Assembly (NCBI GenBank): GCA_937124525.1
Contig: CAKZLA010000528.1
Coordinates: 1-8,664 of the forward strand
DNA length: 8,664 bases
DNA from: an uncultured Desulfobacterium sp.
GTDB taxonomy: Bacteria > Desulfobacterota > Desulfobacteria > Desulfobacterales > Desulfobacteraceae
Reading direction: 5' to 3'
Made by a program: the position numbers and the translations under genes. The first letter of the stretch is position 1, and every line of letters begins with the position of its first letter. The notes under the pieces were generated by a model that was not told the DNA's origin, searched no databases, and saw only the letters and a list, made by a program, of their open reading frames with translations. Below, one piece after another: positions 1 through 5,806 of this stretch.

Positions 1-246
1 TTCATCACAAAAAAAATCATCTACGGCGGTGGACCCTATAATTGTAATGCATTCTTCCAGGCGGTCCATGCACACAGGGCAAAGAGAGAGATGATTTAAA
101 CTCCTTTTTTTTGCCGTGGCAAGCCCACCGGGCAGCGCCATTCCAAACAGTTCATTTTCTTCAAGATGGATCTCATCAGCCATCACTATTTTTTTATGGT
201 CATACCAGGTGGTGATATAATTCCTGAGCACATCGTTATTTTCCAT
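1..246 (-). CDS. Putative zinc-binding anti-sigma factor (ZAS-like), N-terminal 82 residues
   Basis: The gene is open from an ATG at 246 to the window edge, so its C-terminal part is missing. The visible residues contain H27, then 24 residues, then H52-LSL-C56-PV-C59, which is the H-x(24-25)-H-x3-C-x2-C pattern of zinc-binding anti-sigma (ZAS) domains; a further cysteine is C66. In known ZAS proteins (RsrA, ChrR type) this region binds the sigma factor and holds it inactive. The start codon lies 1 nt after the TAA of the sigma gene (TAA-A-ATG), with GGAG about 9 nt upstream inside the sigma gene, so the two are very probably translationally coupled and co-transcribed. Seen: motif, spacing and coupling. 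Inferred: that it regulates the adjacent sigma factor. It could instead be another small zinc-ribbon protein. Whether a membrane segment or sensor domain follows is not visible. Confidence 0.7.
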   Translation of the reverse strand, partial: MENNDVLRNYITTWYDHKKIVMADEIHLEENELFGMALPGGLATAKKRSLNHLSLCPVCMDRLEECITIIGSTAVDDFFCDE

Positions 247-247
247 T

Positions 248-964
248 TTATGCCACTCCATTTCTTTTCAAACATTTTTTAACAGACATTTCAGCCTCAC
301 TTTGTCTGTTTCTAATTGTTTCAATGGAACAGTTGAAATCCACAGACAGTTGCTCCAGCGTTTTTTCCAGTCTATACCTTGAAATCAAAATCAATCGGCT
401 ATCCGGTCTGCCTATATTTTCGATGCACTTGGAGATAATTTCCAAAATTTCTTTTTCTTCCAATAGCGTTTCAGCACTTTTGGGTTTAAATTCAAGCCCA
501 TTCACCAAGGCCCCATTTATGAAATCATCCCTCATGGCTTCGCTGTTGATGGAAACGATTTTTGACTTTAACGCCTCCAGCTTAACCACTTTTTCCATTT
601 TCCACCCCAGGTTCCCGGCTATTTCAAAATCGGATTTCCCCTTTTCTCTCTCATTGTGCAAATATGTCATTTCTTGATATTTTTTCTGTGGCACATGAAT
701 AAGAGCGCCTTTCATTCTCAACAGGGAAATCATCTCTCCTTTAATAAACTTAAACGCATATTGAACAAAGCTCCCCTTTGACGGATCATAGCTTTTTTTG
801 GCTTTTATGCATCCTATGACTCCCTGGTGGTACAGCTCCTCCTTTGTGAGAAGCCTTTCAGAAACATGGGTTTCAAAATGTGGCAAGTATTTAAATGCCA
901 CGAATTTTGCAATTTTCTTCACCATTTGAAGATCTTGGTTTGATATCTCTCTATTTTCCAACAT
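248..964 (-). CDS. Alternative sigma-70 factor with regions 2, 3 and 4 (FliA/SigB-like group 3)
   Basis: This is a 238-residue RNA polymerase sigma factor. Region 2 spans about residues 40-85 (EELYHQGVIGCIKAKKSYDP, then FVQYAFKFIKGEMISLLR), region 3 about 88-135 (begins HVPQKKYQ, with the helix SDFEIAGNLGW), and region 4 about 175-233. Region 4 ends in a helix-turn-helix (TLEQLSVDFNCSIETIRNRQ). Having a region 3 separates it from ECF sigma factors and puts it near the FliA/WhiG/SigB/SigF group. The start at 964 is supported by AAGGA 8 nt upstream. It is followed with a 1-nt gap by a ZAS-like gene, its likely antagonist. A 9-bp-arm inverted repeat sits just upstream of its ribosome binding site. 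The family assignment is secure from sequence; the regulon is unknown. No flagellar gene is present in the window, so it should not be called fliA. Confidence 0.9.
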   Translation of the reverse strand: MLENREISNQDLQMVKKIAKFVAFKYLPHFETHVSERLLTKEELYHQGVIGCIKAKKSYDPSKGSFVQYAFKFIKGEMISLLRMKGALIHVPQKKYQEMTYLHNEREKGKSDFEIAGNLGWKMEKVVKLEALKSKIVSINSEAMRDDFINGALVNGLEFKPKSAETLLEEKEILEIISKCIENIGRPDSRLILISRYRLEKTLEQLSVDFNCSIETIRNRQSEAEMSVKKCLKRNGVA

Positions 965-979
965 GGATTGTTTCCTTTG

Positions 980-1006
980 CCATGAAAATGCATTTACTTT
1001 TCATGG
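980..1006 (-). promoter_or_regulatory. Perfect inverted repeat in the sigma gene leader
   Basis: CCATGAAAA (980-988) and TTTTCATGG (998-1006) are perfect 9-bp inverted arms around a 9-nt spacer. The structure ends 15 nt before the sigma start codon and directly abuts the AAAGGA ribosome binding site at about 971-976. It could be an operator, or an mRNA hairpin that modulates initiation of the sigma gene. On the minus strand there is no T-run after it, so it does not look like a terminator. The rest of 1007-1119 holds no convincing promoter by eye. Confidence 0.45.
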
Positions 1007-1119
1007 GTTCGGGGATGGGGAGGGATGTGAAATCCGGCCATGAGCGTTTAGCTCTTTTTTAGAAGAACTCAAAGGGTTATAAAATCTATACGCGAGTTAA
1101 GTGCATACCCCAGTAAAAC

Positions 1120-1160
1120 AAACTGAAATAATAGGGGGAGCAGAACCCTCTTTTCAGTTT
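1120..1160 (-). terminator. Probable Rho-independent terminator after the protease gene
   Basis: Perfect 9-bp arms AAACTGAAA (1120-1128) and TTTCAGTTT (1152-1160) enclose a nested AGGG/CCCT pairing. On the minus strand the stem is followed by a T-rich tail (TTTGTTTTA). It begins 35 nt beyond the protease stop codon, the expected place for a terminator. It would separate the protease transcript from the sigma/anti-sigma pair. The outer stem is A/T-rich, so efficiency is uncertain. The plus strand lacks a T-run here. Confidence 0.5.
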
Positions 1161-1194
1161 AGCAAAAGTTGCGGGCTGCCCCCATTTTTATGTA

Positions 1195-2022
1195 TCAAAA
1201 CATCAAATTAAGTAAATTATTGGCATAGTTTATGGGGACAAGAAAACTGATTCCGGGTTTATAGTCACCTATTTTAATATTTTCAATCTTCCCGCCGATT
1301 TGAATTGTTTTTGATTCGACGGATGTAGCGACCGCTACTGCCACACCAACAACCTTACCCTGATCATTAATTGCCGGCCCGCCGCTGTTGCCCCCATGAA
1401 TCAGGGCCGAGGTCTGAATTTTTCCGTTATGCCTGTCAAATCCGCTTACCATGCCGGGGGTGATGGAATGGGTGTATTCAAGGCGTACCGGCGTACCGAT
1501 AATATAGAGCGTTTCCCCGACATTTATTGAAGAGGCATTGCCGATTTCGGCAACCGGAAAATTTTCACCTTTTATCTTTAGCAGAGCAAGATCAATGTCC
1601 GGATCTCCCTTAATGACCTGAGCCTTATGGGAACGGCCGTCAGCGGTGATAACTTCAATTGAAATGAGGCTTGCATATTTACCGAATTTTTTTACGTTGA
1701 TCACATGGTCATTGGTCAAGATATAGCCGTTACTTTTGATCAAAAATCCTGAACCATGTCCCACATATGTTTCCTGTATTTTCAGGACAATGGTCACCAC
1801 CGCCGGATCGACTTTTTTGAAAACCTGGGGGGCGGTAAGTTGTTTGCCATTAGATGATTTCGACCCCTGAGTCATGTCTGAGGATAAGACCGATTCCCCG
1901 GCAATGCCCTCAAGGGTGTCAAAATTAAGGGTTTCGGCAAATGAATGACATGGAAACACGATGCAAATGAAAACAAAAACAACATATCGATTAAACGGTG
2001 ATATTGGCATATATTTTATCAT
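1195..2022 (-). CDS. Periplasmic S1C trypsin-like serine protease (DegP/HtrA type, no PDZ)
   Basis: The 275-residue protein has an N-terminal signal peptide (hydrophobic residues 13-24, likely cleavage after SFA at 29) followed by a trypsin-fold protease domain. The catalytic triad is visible: H106 in ILTNDHV, D144 in DPDIDLALLKI and S213 in GGNSGGPA. These contexts are typical of the HtrA/DegP (MEROPS S1C) family, which degrades or chaperones misfolded envelope proteins. The protein ends about 60 residues after the active serine, so there is no PDZ domain, unlike DegP, DegQ or DegS. A short linker (residues 30-65) precedes the catalytic core. A GAGGAG lies close to the ATG at 2022; an in-frame ATG at 2010 is the alternative start. 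The gene lies between the coiled-coil lipoprotein gene and a probable terminator. A role in processing neighbouring envelope proteins is inference. Confidence 0.9.
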   Translation of the reverse strand: MIKYMPISPFNRYVVFVFICIVFPCHSFAETLNFDTLEGIAGESVLSSDMTQGSKSSNGKQLTAPQVFKKVDPAVVTIVLKIQETYVGHGSGFLIKSNGYILTNDHVINVKKFGKYASLISIEVITADGRSHKAQVIKGDPDIDLALLKIKGENFPVAEIGNASSINVGETLYIIGTPVRLEYTHSITPGMVSGFDRHNGKIQTSALIHGGNSGGPAINDQGKVVGVAVAVATSVESKTIQIGGKIENIKIGDYKPGISFLVPINYANNLLNLMF

Positions 2023-2250
2023 TGCTCCTCACTATCCTTATCCCTCACATTGATTGATGTCTGACCCGAAATATGAAACAGCCTGATGCCATAAGACCGA
2101 AGGGTCTCAACGGCTGGTTTTAAAATAACGGCCCCAACCGCCCAGATCGAAACACGTAGTCAGGGCCGGATTCTCTATTACTCCCTTACTCACGAAAATA
2201 GTATATAGAATTGAGAATATCCTTCATGGTCAGGATGTTTGATTTCAACC

Positions 2251-3603
2251 CTATGCATCTGACGCCTCCATTCTTTTCAGCAGCTTTTGGGCTTCTTTTT
2301 TAATGTTGTTGGCGATCTTTAGATCAAGCTCAATGACGGTGGCGATACCCTTTATGTTGTCGATCACGTTACCGGCGTTGAACCGCAGCCTTGCAAGTCT
2401 TAAAGGGATGTAAACGGCCTTGGCCTCTTTATTTTTCACGGAATCCGTCAACGCTTTCAATTCGTCCGGAAGTCCGGTCAGGGCGCCGGGTAACTTGGCA
2501 ATGGCAACACCGGTCAGGGTTAACGCGCCGGTCAGCATTTCCTGCATTCCTGTGCAGGCGTCAATCACGTTGGTCAGTATTGCTTTCTTCTCTTCGTCTG
2601 TGTCTTTTTCGCCTGTGCCTGTAGAAGAACGGTCACCTGCGTTGGCCAACGCCGTAAAAAAACTGTTTTTTGCATCTTCAAGATCTTCTTTCTTTTCTTG
2701 CAATGACTGTCTAAGTACACTAATTTCATCATCGCACCCTTTTTTAGTGGAAGGAAGGTCACGCCCCCGTGGTTTTTCTCCCTTGCTAATAGCGTCCTTT
2801 GCTTTTTCAAGAACAGAGATCCTCTCGGATCTTTCGGCGACTTCTTGTTTTAATTTATTCATCTCATCATAAAGTTCACTGAGATTATCTTCTTCTGTAT
2901 TTTCGATTATGCTGAAAAATGCTTCCTTCACCCCTTTATATCTCTTTCCAAATCCGCCTTCGAAGGCAATAGGTTTCAGTTTACCTACCCTTTTCTTTAT
3001 CCCATCATTATCGCACTTTTGATTGATAAAAATACTTTTGGCGGAACTGGCAACTACAGCACCAATTTCACTGGCATCCATATCGAGCAAGCTTTTTCTG
3101 GTAACAGAGACATCTTCATCAGAAGTACCGTTATATTCCACATGATAATAAAAACCATTGATCAGTGTCTTTTCACCATTTTTATAGCACGACCCTGATT
3201 GGCTGTATAAATCAGGAGGGAGCCTGTAGAGAATGTTTTGTACCTGAACAACATTGGCCTTGACCGGGGACACGAGTCCGCCATGGGCAGCATAGGCGCC
3301 ATCCAGAGCTAAGGCCGGGATCATCGCCTGGAGATCATCCTTGGAAAATCCAGTGACGCGCTGGGGCCAGTCTGTCGTAGCAGTGATGTGCATCTCTTCC
3401 AGAATCAGATTTGAAAGCCTGGCGGCAGCCGCGGCCGTGTTCATCCGGTCAAGCACCAGCTCCATGCTCGGCTTTTCCATTACGCTGCCCCCAATTTCCC
3501 CAAAACTGGTGATGGCGCTTTTCATGGAGCATCCCCCCATAATAAATGAGGCAAAAACGAAAAAAACAAACGGGTTCAATAGATTCTTCTTTTTAGTTTT
3601 CAT
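2251..3603 (-). CDS. Coiled-coil lipoprotein of unknown function
   Basis: The 450-residue protein begins with a lipoprotein signal peptide: a lysine-rich n-region, a hydrophobic stretch, and a lipobox ending IMGGC at C25, so it should be lipid-anchored in the envelope. Serine at +2 would permit Lol-dependent transfer to the outer membrane under the Escherichia coli rule. Residues about 30-130 are helical, with an alanine-rich segment near 57-62 and a glycine/alanine segment AYAAHGG. Residues about 240-270 and 290-318 have heptad-like Leu/Ile spacing with many charged residues and look like coiled coils. A low-complexity Ser/Thr/Gly/Asp/Glu stretch follows, then further helices to the C-terminus. 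AGGAGA about 8 nt before ATG 3603 supports the start. I recognise no domain family. It follows the TPR lipoprotein gene in the same direction, separated by a MITE-like insertion, and probably belonged to the same operon. Confidence 0.85.
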   Translation of the reverse strand: MKTKKKNLLNPFVFFVFASFIMGGCSMKSAITSFGEIGGSVMEKPSMELVLDRMNTAAAAARLSNLILEEMHITATTDWPQRVTGFSKDDLQAMIPALALDGAYAAHGGLVSPVKANVVQVQNILYRLPPDLYSQSGSCYKNGEKTLINGFYYHVEYNGTSDEDVSVTRKSLLDMDASEIGAVVASSAKSIFINQKCDNDGIKKRVGKLKPIAFEGGFGKRYKGVKEAFFSIIENTEEDNLSELYDEMNKLKQEVAERSERISVLEKAKDAISKGEKPRGRDLPSTKKGCDDEISVLRQSLQEKKEDLEDAKNSFFTALANAGDRSSTGTGEKDTDEEKKAILTNVIDACTGMQEMLTGALTLTGVAIAKLPGALTGLPDELKALTDSVKNKEAKAVYIPLRLARLRFNAGNVIDNIKGIATVIELDLKIANNIKKEAQKLLKRMEASDA

Positions 3604-3688
3604 ACACTGTTCTCCTGTGAAATTAGTAAATAATTTTTAATCTGTGAAACAACAAACCGTCACACAAACGCAACTGTTATTTTGGATA

Positions 3689-3696
3689 TAGCTTAG
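3689..3696. repeat. Target-site duplication, left copy (TAGCTTAG)
   Basis: This 8-bp copy directly abuts the GGG end of the MITE-like element and is identical to the right copy at 3830-3837. Confidence 0.75.
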
Positions 3697-3829
3697 GGGC
3701 TTGGTCCTAACTTCGCCCAGTGGATATGCACCAAACAGTTAACAATTAAATATTATGCTAAAATCCAGCTACTTAACGGCTATTATCTGATGGGTGCTGG
3801 CCAAAGAGGGCCAACTTAGAACCAAGCCC
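3697..3829. mobile_element. 133-bp MITE-like element with terminal inverted repeats
   Basis: The left end (from 3697, GGGCTTGGTCCTAACTTCGC) and the reverse complement of the right end (ending 3829, GGGCTTGGTTCTAAGTTGGC) match at 19 of the first 22 bases; similarity reappears at a GCACC about 15 bases further in. The element is flanked by a perfect 8-bp direct repeat, TAGCTTAG, at 3689-3696 and 3830-3837, the signature of target-site duplication. It has no coding capacity, so it would be moved in trans by a related transposase. Ends starting GGG with an 8-bp duplication occur in several families (IS1595-type among them), and I do not assign it. It lies between the TPR and coiled-coil lipoprotein genes. 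As RNA the ends can pair, so it could act as a transcript hairpin. Confidence 0.8.
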
Positions 3830-3837
3830 TAGCTTAG
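3830..3837. repeat. Target-site duplication, right copy, containing the TPR gene stop codon
   Basis: This copy is identical to the left one. On the minus strand it reads CTAAGCTA and contains the TAA (3834-3836) that ends the TPR lipoprotein gene. The insertion thus duplicated, and did not destroy, the stop codon. Confidence 0.75.
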
Positions 3838-4751
3838 AATAAGGGGGTATCGTCTGAACCGCCATCTTCATCTTCGATTATTTGTTTTGATTCCTCCATA
3901 AGTTTGTGCATATCCCAATTGCGCAAAAATTTCCCCCGGGTCCTACTGTAGAGTTCATTTCCCGGATCCAGTTTCAAGGCTCTACAATAGTTTTTTTCAG
4001 CGTTTTCATAGTCTTTTTGCACTTCATAGGCAATACCGAGATTGTAATGGGCAGCGGCGTTTTCTTTATCCTTTCTGATGATATCTTCCCAATTCTCTAT
4101 CGCCAGGTCCCAGTTACCTCCTTTAGCATTTGTCACGCCATCTTTTACGTCTGATCGAGACGTATCAAATCCACGAAACTCTCTCTTTGTAATGGGAACA
4201 ATTTGTTTGGCAAATTGTTCAGCGAGCCTTCCAGCCAGCATGTTTTCCAGTTCAAGCACTTCTTTTAGTCTAAGACCGCGCTCAACAGAATCTCCGGCAA
4301 CACCGTATATGGTATCTGGTGCCTCAATTTTTCCGTCTTTCGTTTGAAGTTGAAATTCAATATTGGCCGATACGCGCCGCCACCGTTTCCCACCGTCATA
4401 GCCATCCTTGACTTGGTAATTCAGAACTTTGAAAAACAACTTTGGGTGGTTGCCTGAAGTGTCATTTTCACAATTGCCGATTCGGTAAGTCTTGGTACGT
4501 AAAAATTTCTTTTGCACCGTGGTTATTACTTTTGAAGACAATTCTTCGTTCGTTCTTTCAGAGTTATCACAAACAAAAACATATCTTTGCATATGTTCAT
4601 CTTGGTCTGTATAAATCTTGGTTATGTCAACTTCCGGCTTTCCGAACACCATGATATTCACTCCTGCGGGTGGGCTTGTGCTTACGCAGGATGAGAAAAA
4701 GAATGCGGCAGAAACAATCCATCCCGCTGCCAGAACATCTTTCAGTTTCAT
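3834..4751 (-). CDS. TPR-containing lipoprotein with N-terminal CsgG-like region
   Basis: I place the start at ATG 4751 because AAGGAGGA lies 8 nt upstream and the product then opens with a lipoprotein signal peptide ending FFFSSC (C22). The frame stays open to 4835, but the extra 28 residues carry no signal-like order. The 305-residue protein has an N-terminal alpha/beta part (residues about 30-190: alternating strands such as RYVFVCD, LFFKVLNYQVK and SANIEFQLQ, and a helix ENMLAGRLAEQFAKQIVP) resembling the CsgG/GNA1162-type lipoprotein fold. Two tetratricopeptide repeats follow (about 202-232, GNWDLAIENWEDII; and 233-265, AAHYNLGIAYE...AEKNYCRALKLDP). An acidic tail (EDEDGGSDDTPLF) ends it. 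A role as an envelope scaffold for partner proteins is inferred from the TPRs. The stop codon lies inside the target-site duplication of a MITE-like insertion. Confidence 0.85.
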   Translation of the reverse strand: MKLKDVLAAGWIVSAAFFFSSCVSTSPPAGVNIMVFGKPEVDITKIYTDQDEHMQRYVFVCDNSERTNEELSSKVITTVQKKFLRTKTYRIGNCENDTSGNHPKLFFKVLNYQVKDGYDGGKRWRRVSANIEFQLQTKDGKIEAPDTIYGVAGDSVERGLRLKEVLELENMLAGRLAEQFAKQIVPITKREFRGFDTSRSDVKDGVTNAKGGNWDLAIENWEDIIRKDKENAAAHYNLGIAYEVQKDYENAEKNYCRALKLDPGNELYSRTRGKFLRNWDMHKLMEESKQIIEDEDGGSDDTPLF

Positions 4752-4804
4752 ACAAAAATCCTCCTTTACAATACAAATGGTTAAACAACATTTATTTGAT
4801 GAAA

Positions 4805-4889
4805 CCGTAAAAAGTCCGCTTTTGGTAAATTTCATTTTTAATCTACTGAAATGATTAATAGCGATTTTGTCACTTTCGCCTTTTTACGG
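4805..4889. repeat. 10-bp inverted repeat in the leader of the TPR lipoprotein gene
   Basis: CCGTAAAAAG (4805-4814) and CTTTTTACGG (4880-4889) are perfect inverted arms separated by 65 bases. They lie 54-138 nt upstream of the TPR gene start at 4751, in the 238-base gap after the FlgT/LPP20-like gene. No direct duplication flanks the arms, so this does not look like a second insertion element. It could be a paired regulator-binding site or an mRNA structure. No clear terminator for the preceding gene was found in this gap. Confidence 0.4.
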
Positions 4890-4989
4890 GGCCATCTTAT
4901 TTCAGACAAAGACACACGGAATCAGTTATCGTAAAAGAACCCGACTTCCAATGGTAATTATGAATCCAGTCATGATCATTTAGGGCATC

Positions 4990-5778
4990 TCAATCTACCA
5001 CAACCTCACCCGCCCCCTCTCTGACCAAAGAAGCAATGTCATCTTCTAACTTCTGAATAGTTACCTTTATATTCACTCCTTCTAATAGTATGTTCAAGTC
5101 ACCAACGAATTCTGGCAATTTTTTATAGATACCCATGGTAACGGGAATTGTCAGAGGATTTCTTCCTTGTCTCTGGACATCCTCTTTGATGTCCTTGATG
5201 TCATTATCGCGAAGACTCAGCGCTTTAATGGATTGAATGATCCTGTCTTCTTCTTTATCTTCAAAGCCGGTGAAAACGAGTTGATATTCCCGGTTCAAAA
5301 AACGATCTGGATTTTTTCTGAGCTTATTGACAATAATTTTTGCTGATTGGCGACCGGCTCCTCTACACGCTTTGCCAATTGCAAAATTGATATCGTCATT
5401 GATATTTACTTCGAATGCTTGACGGATCGTAATGATTTGCTCTTTTGTTTCAGCATAGTACATCGTTGCATCGGAATATACTAAATTTTTTTTTCCACTC
5501 AATTTTTCCGTTAATTTCAGTTCTACCAGAAAATCTGCTGTTTTCCCGTTCTCTTTTTTTAAGTGTATAAATCCCACATCATTGAAATACTTGGCCGCCG
5601 CCGCTTCTGCCGCCTCCCTTGCTCTTTGGATTGCGCGGGTAGATATGATGCCCTGGTCATCGCCTGTCAATTCAAGTGATGTGGCCCTCACCTCAATGGT
5701 CGGGGCGGAATAGCCAGGACTGACATGATGACACAACAGGCATCCGGTCAGAATCAAAAGAAATAAAACCTGTTTCAT
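4990..5778 (-). CDS. Exported FlgT/LPP20-like protein, function unknown
   Basis: The start is set at ATG 5778, with GGGAG 8 nt upstream; it opens a signal-peptide-like sequence (MKQVLFLLILTGCLLC). LTGC at 10-13 matches a lipobox but is very close to the N-terminus, so cleavage near residue 25 (GYSA) is equally possible. The 262-residue product has a strand (TIEVRATSLEL) and then an Ala-rich amphipathic helix (STRAIQRAREAAEAAAAKYF, residues 46-65), the arrangement typical of FlgT N-terminal and LPP20-like proteins. The C-terminal part (about 160-250) again follows strand-helix-strand-helix order (YQLVFTGF, RIIQSIKAL, IPVTMGIYKKL). The start lies 28 nt beyond the stop of the FlgO-like lipoprotein gene, so the two are co-transcribed. 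The fold comparison is pattern-based inference; it could be a lineage-specific family. Confidence 0.8.
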   Translation of the reverse strand: MKQVLFLLILTGCLLCHHVSPGYSAPTIEVRATSLELTGDDQGIISTRAIQRAREAAEAAAAKYFNDVGFIHLKKENGKTADFLVELKLTEKLSGKKNLVYSDATMYYAETKEQIITIRQAFEVNINDDINFAIGKACRGAGRQSAKIIVNKLRKNPDRFLNREYQLVFTGFEDKEEDRIIQSIKALSLRDNDIKDIKEDVQRQGRNPLTIPVTMGIYKKLPEFVGDLNILLEGVNIKVTIQKLEDDIASLVREGAGEVVVD

Positions 5779-5806
5779 ATGAACTGCTCCCATATGCCAA
5801 AAAGGG

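Noticed and set aside
324..677. Plus-strand open frame of 117 codons
   Set aside because: It is antisense to the sigma factor, whose domains are unmistakable on the other strand.
1040..1065. Plus-strand terminator GAGC-GTTTA-GCTC followed by T-run
   Set aside because: The stem is only 4 bp and no plus-strand gene ends here.
1030..1075. FliA-type promoter (TAAA and GCCG-like boxes) ahead of the sigma gene
   Set aside because: On the minus strand TAAA and GCCGGATT occur, but the spacings are 8 or 19 bases, not about 15, so the match is not convincing.
2085..2110. Small hairpin AGACC-GAAG-GGTCT and a sigma-54-like TGGCATC in the gap before the protease
   Set aside because: The hairpin has only 5 bp and no T-run, and the GG-N10-GC spacing of a sigma-54 promoter is not met.
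2420..2872. Plus-strand open frame of 150 codons
   Set aside because: It lies entirely opposite the coiled-coil lipoprotein gene; its product is Ser/Phe-rich without domain features, as expected for an antisense shadow.
4752..4835. N-terminal extension of the TPR lipoprotein to ATG 4835
   Set aside because: A strong AAGGAGGA and a lipoprotein signal peptide both point to ATG 4751; the extra 28 residues look non-coding.
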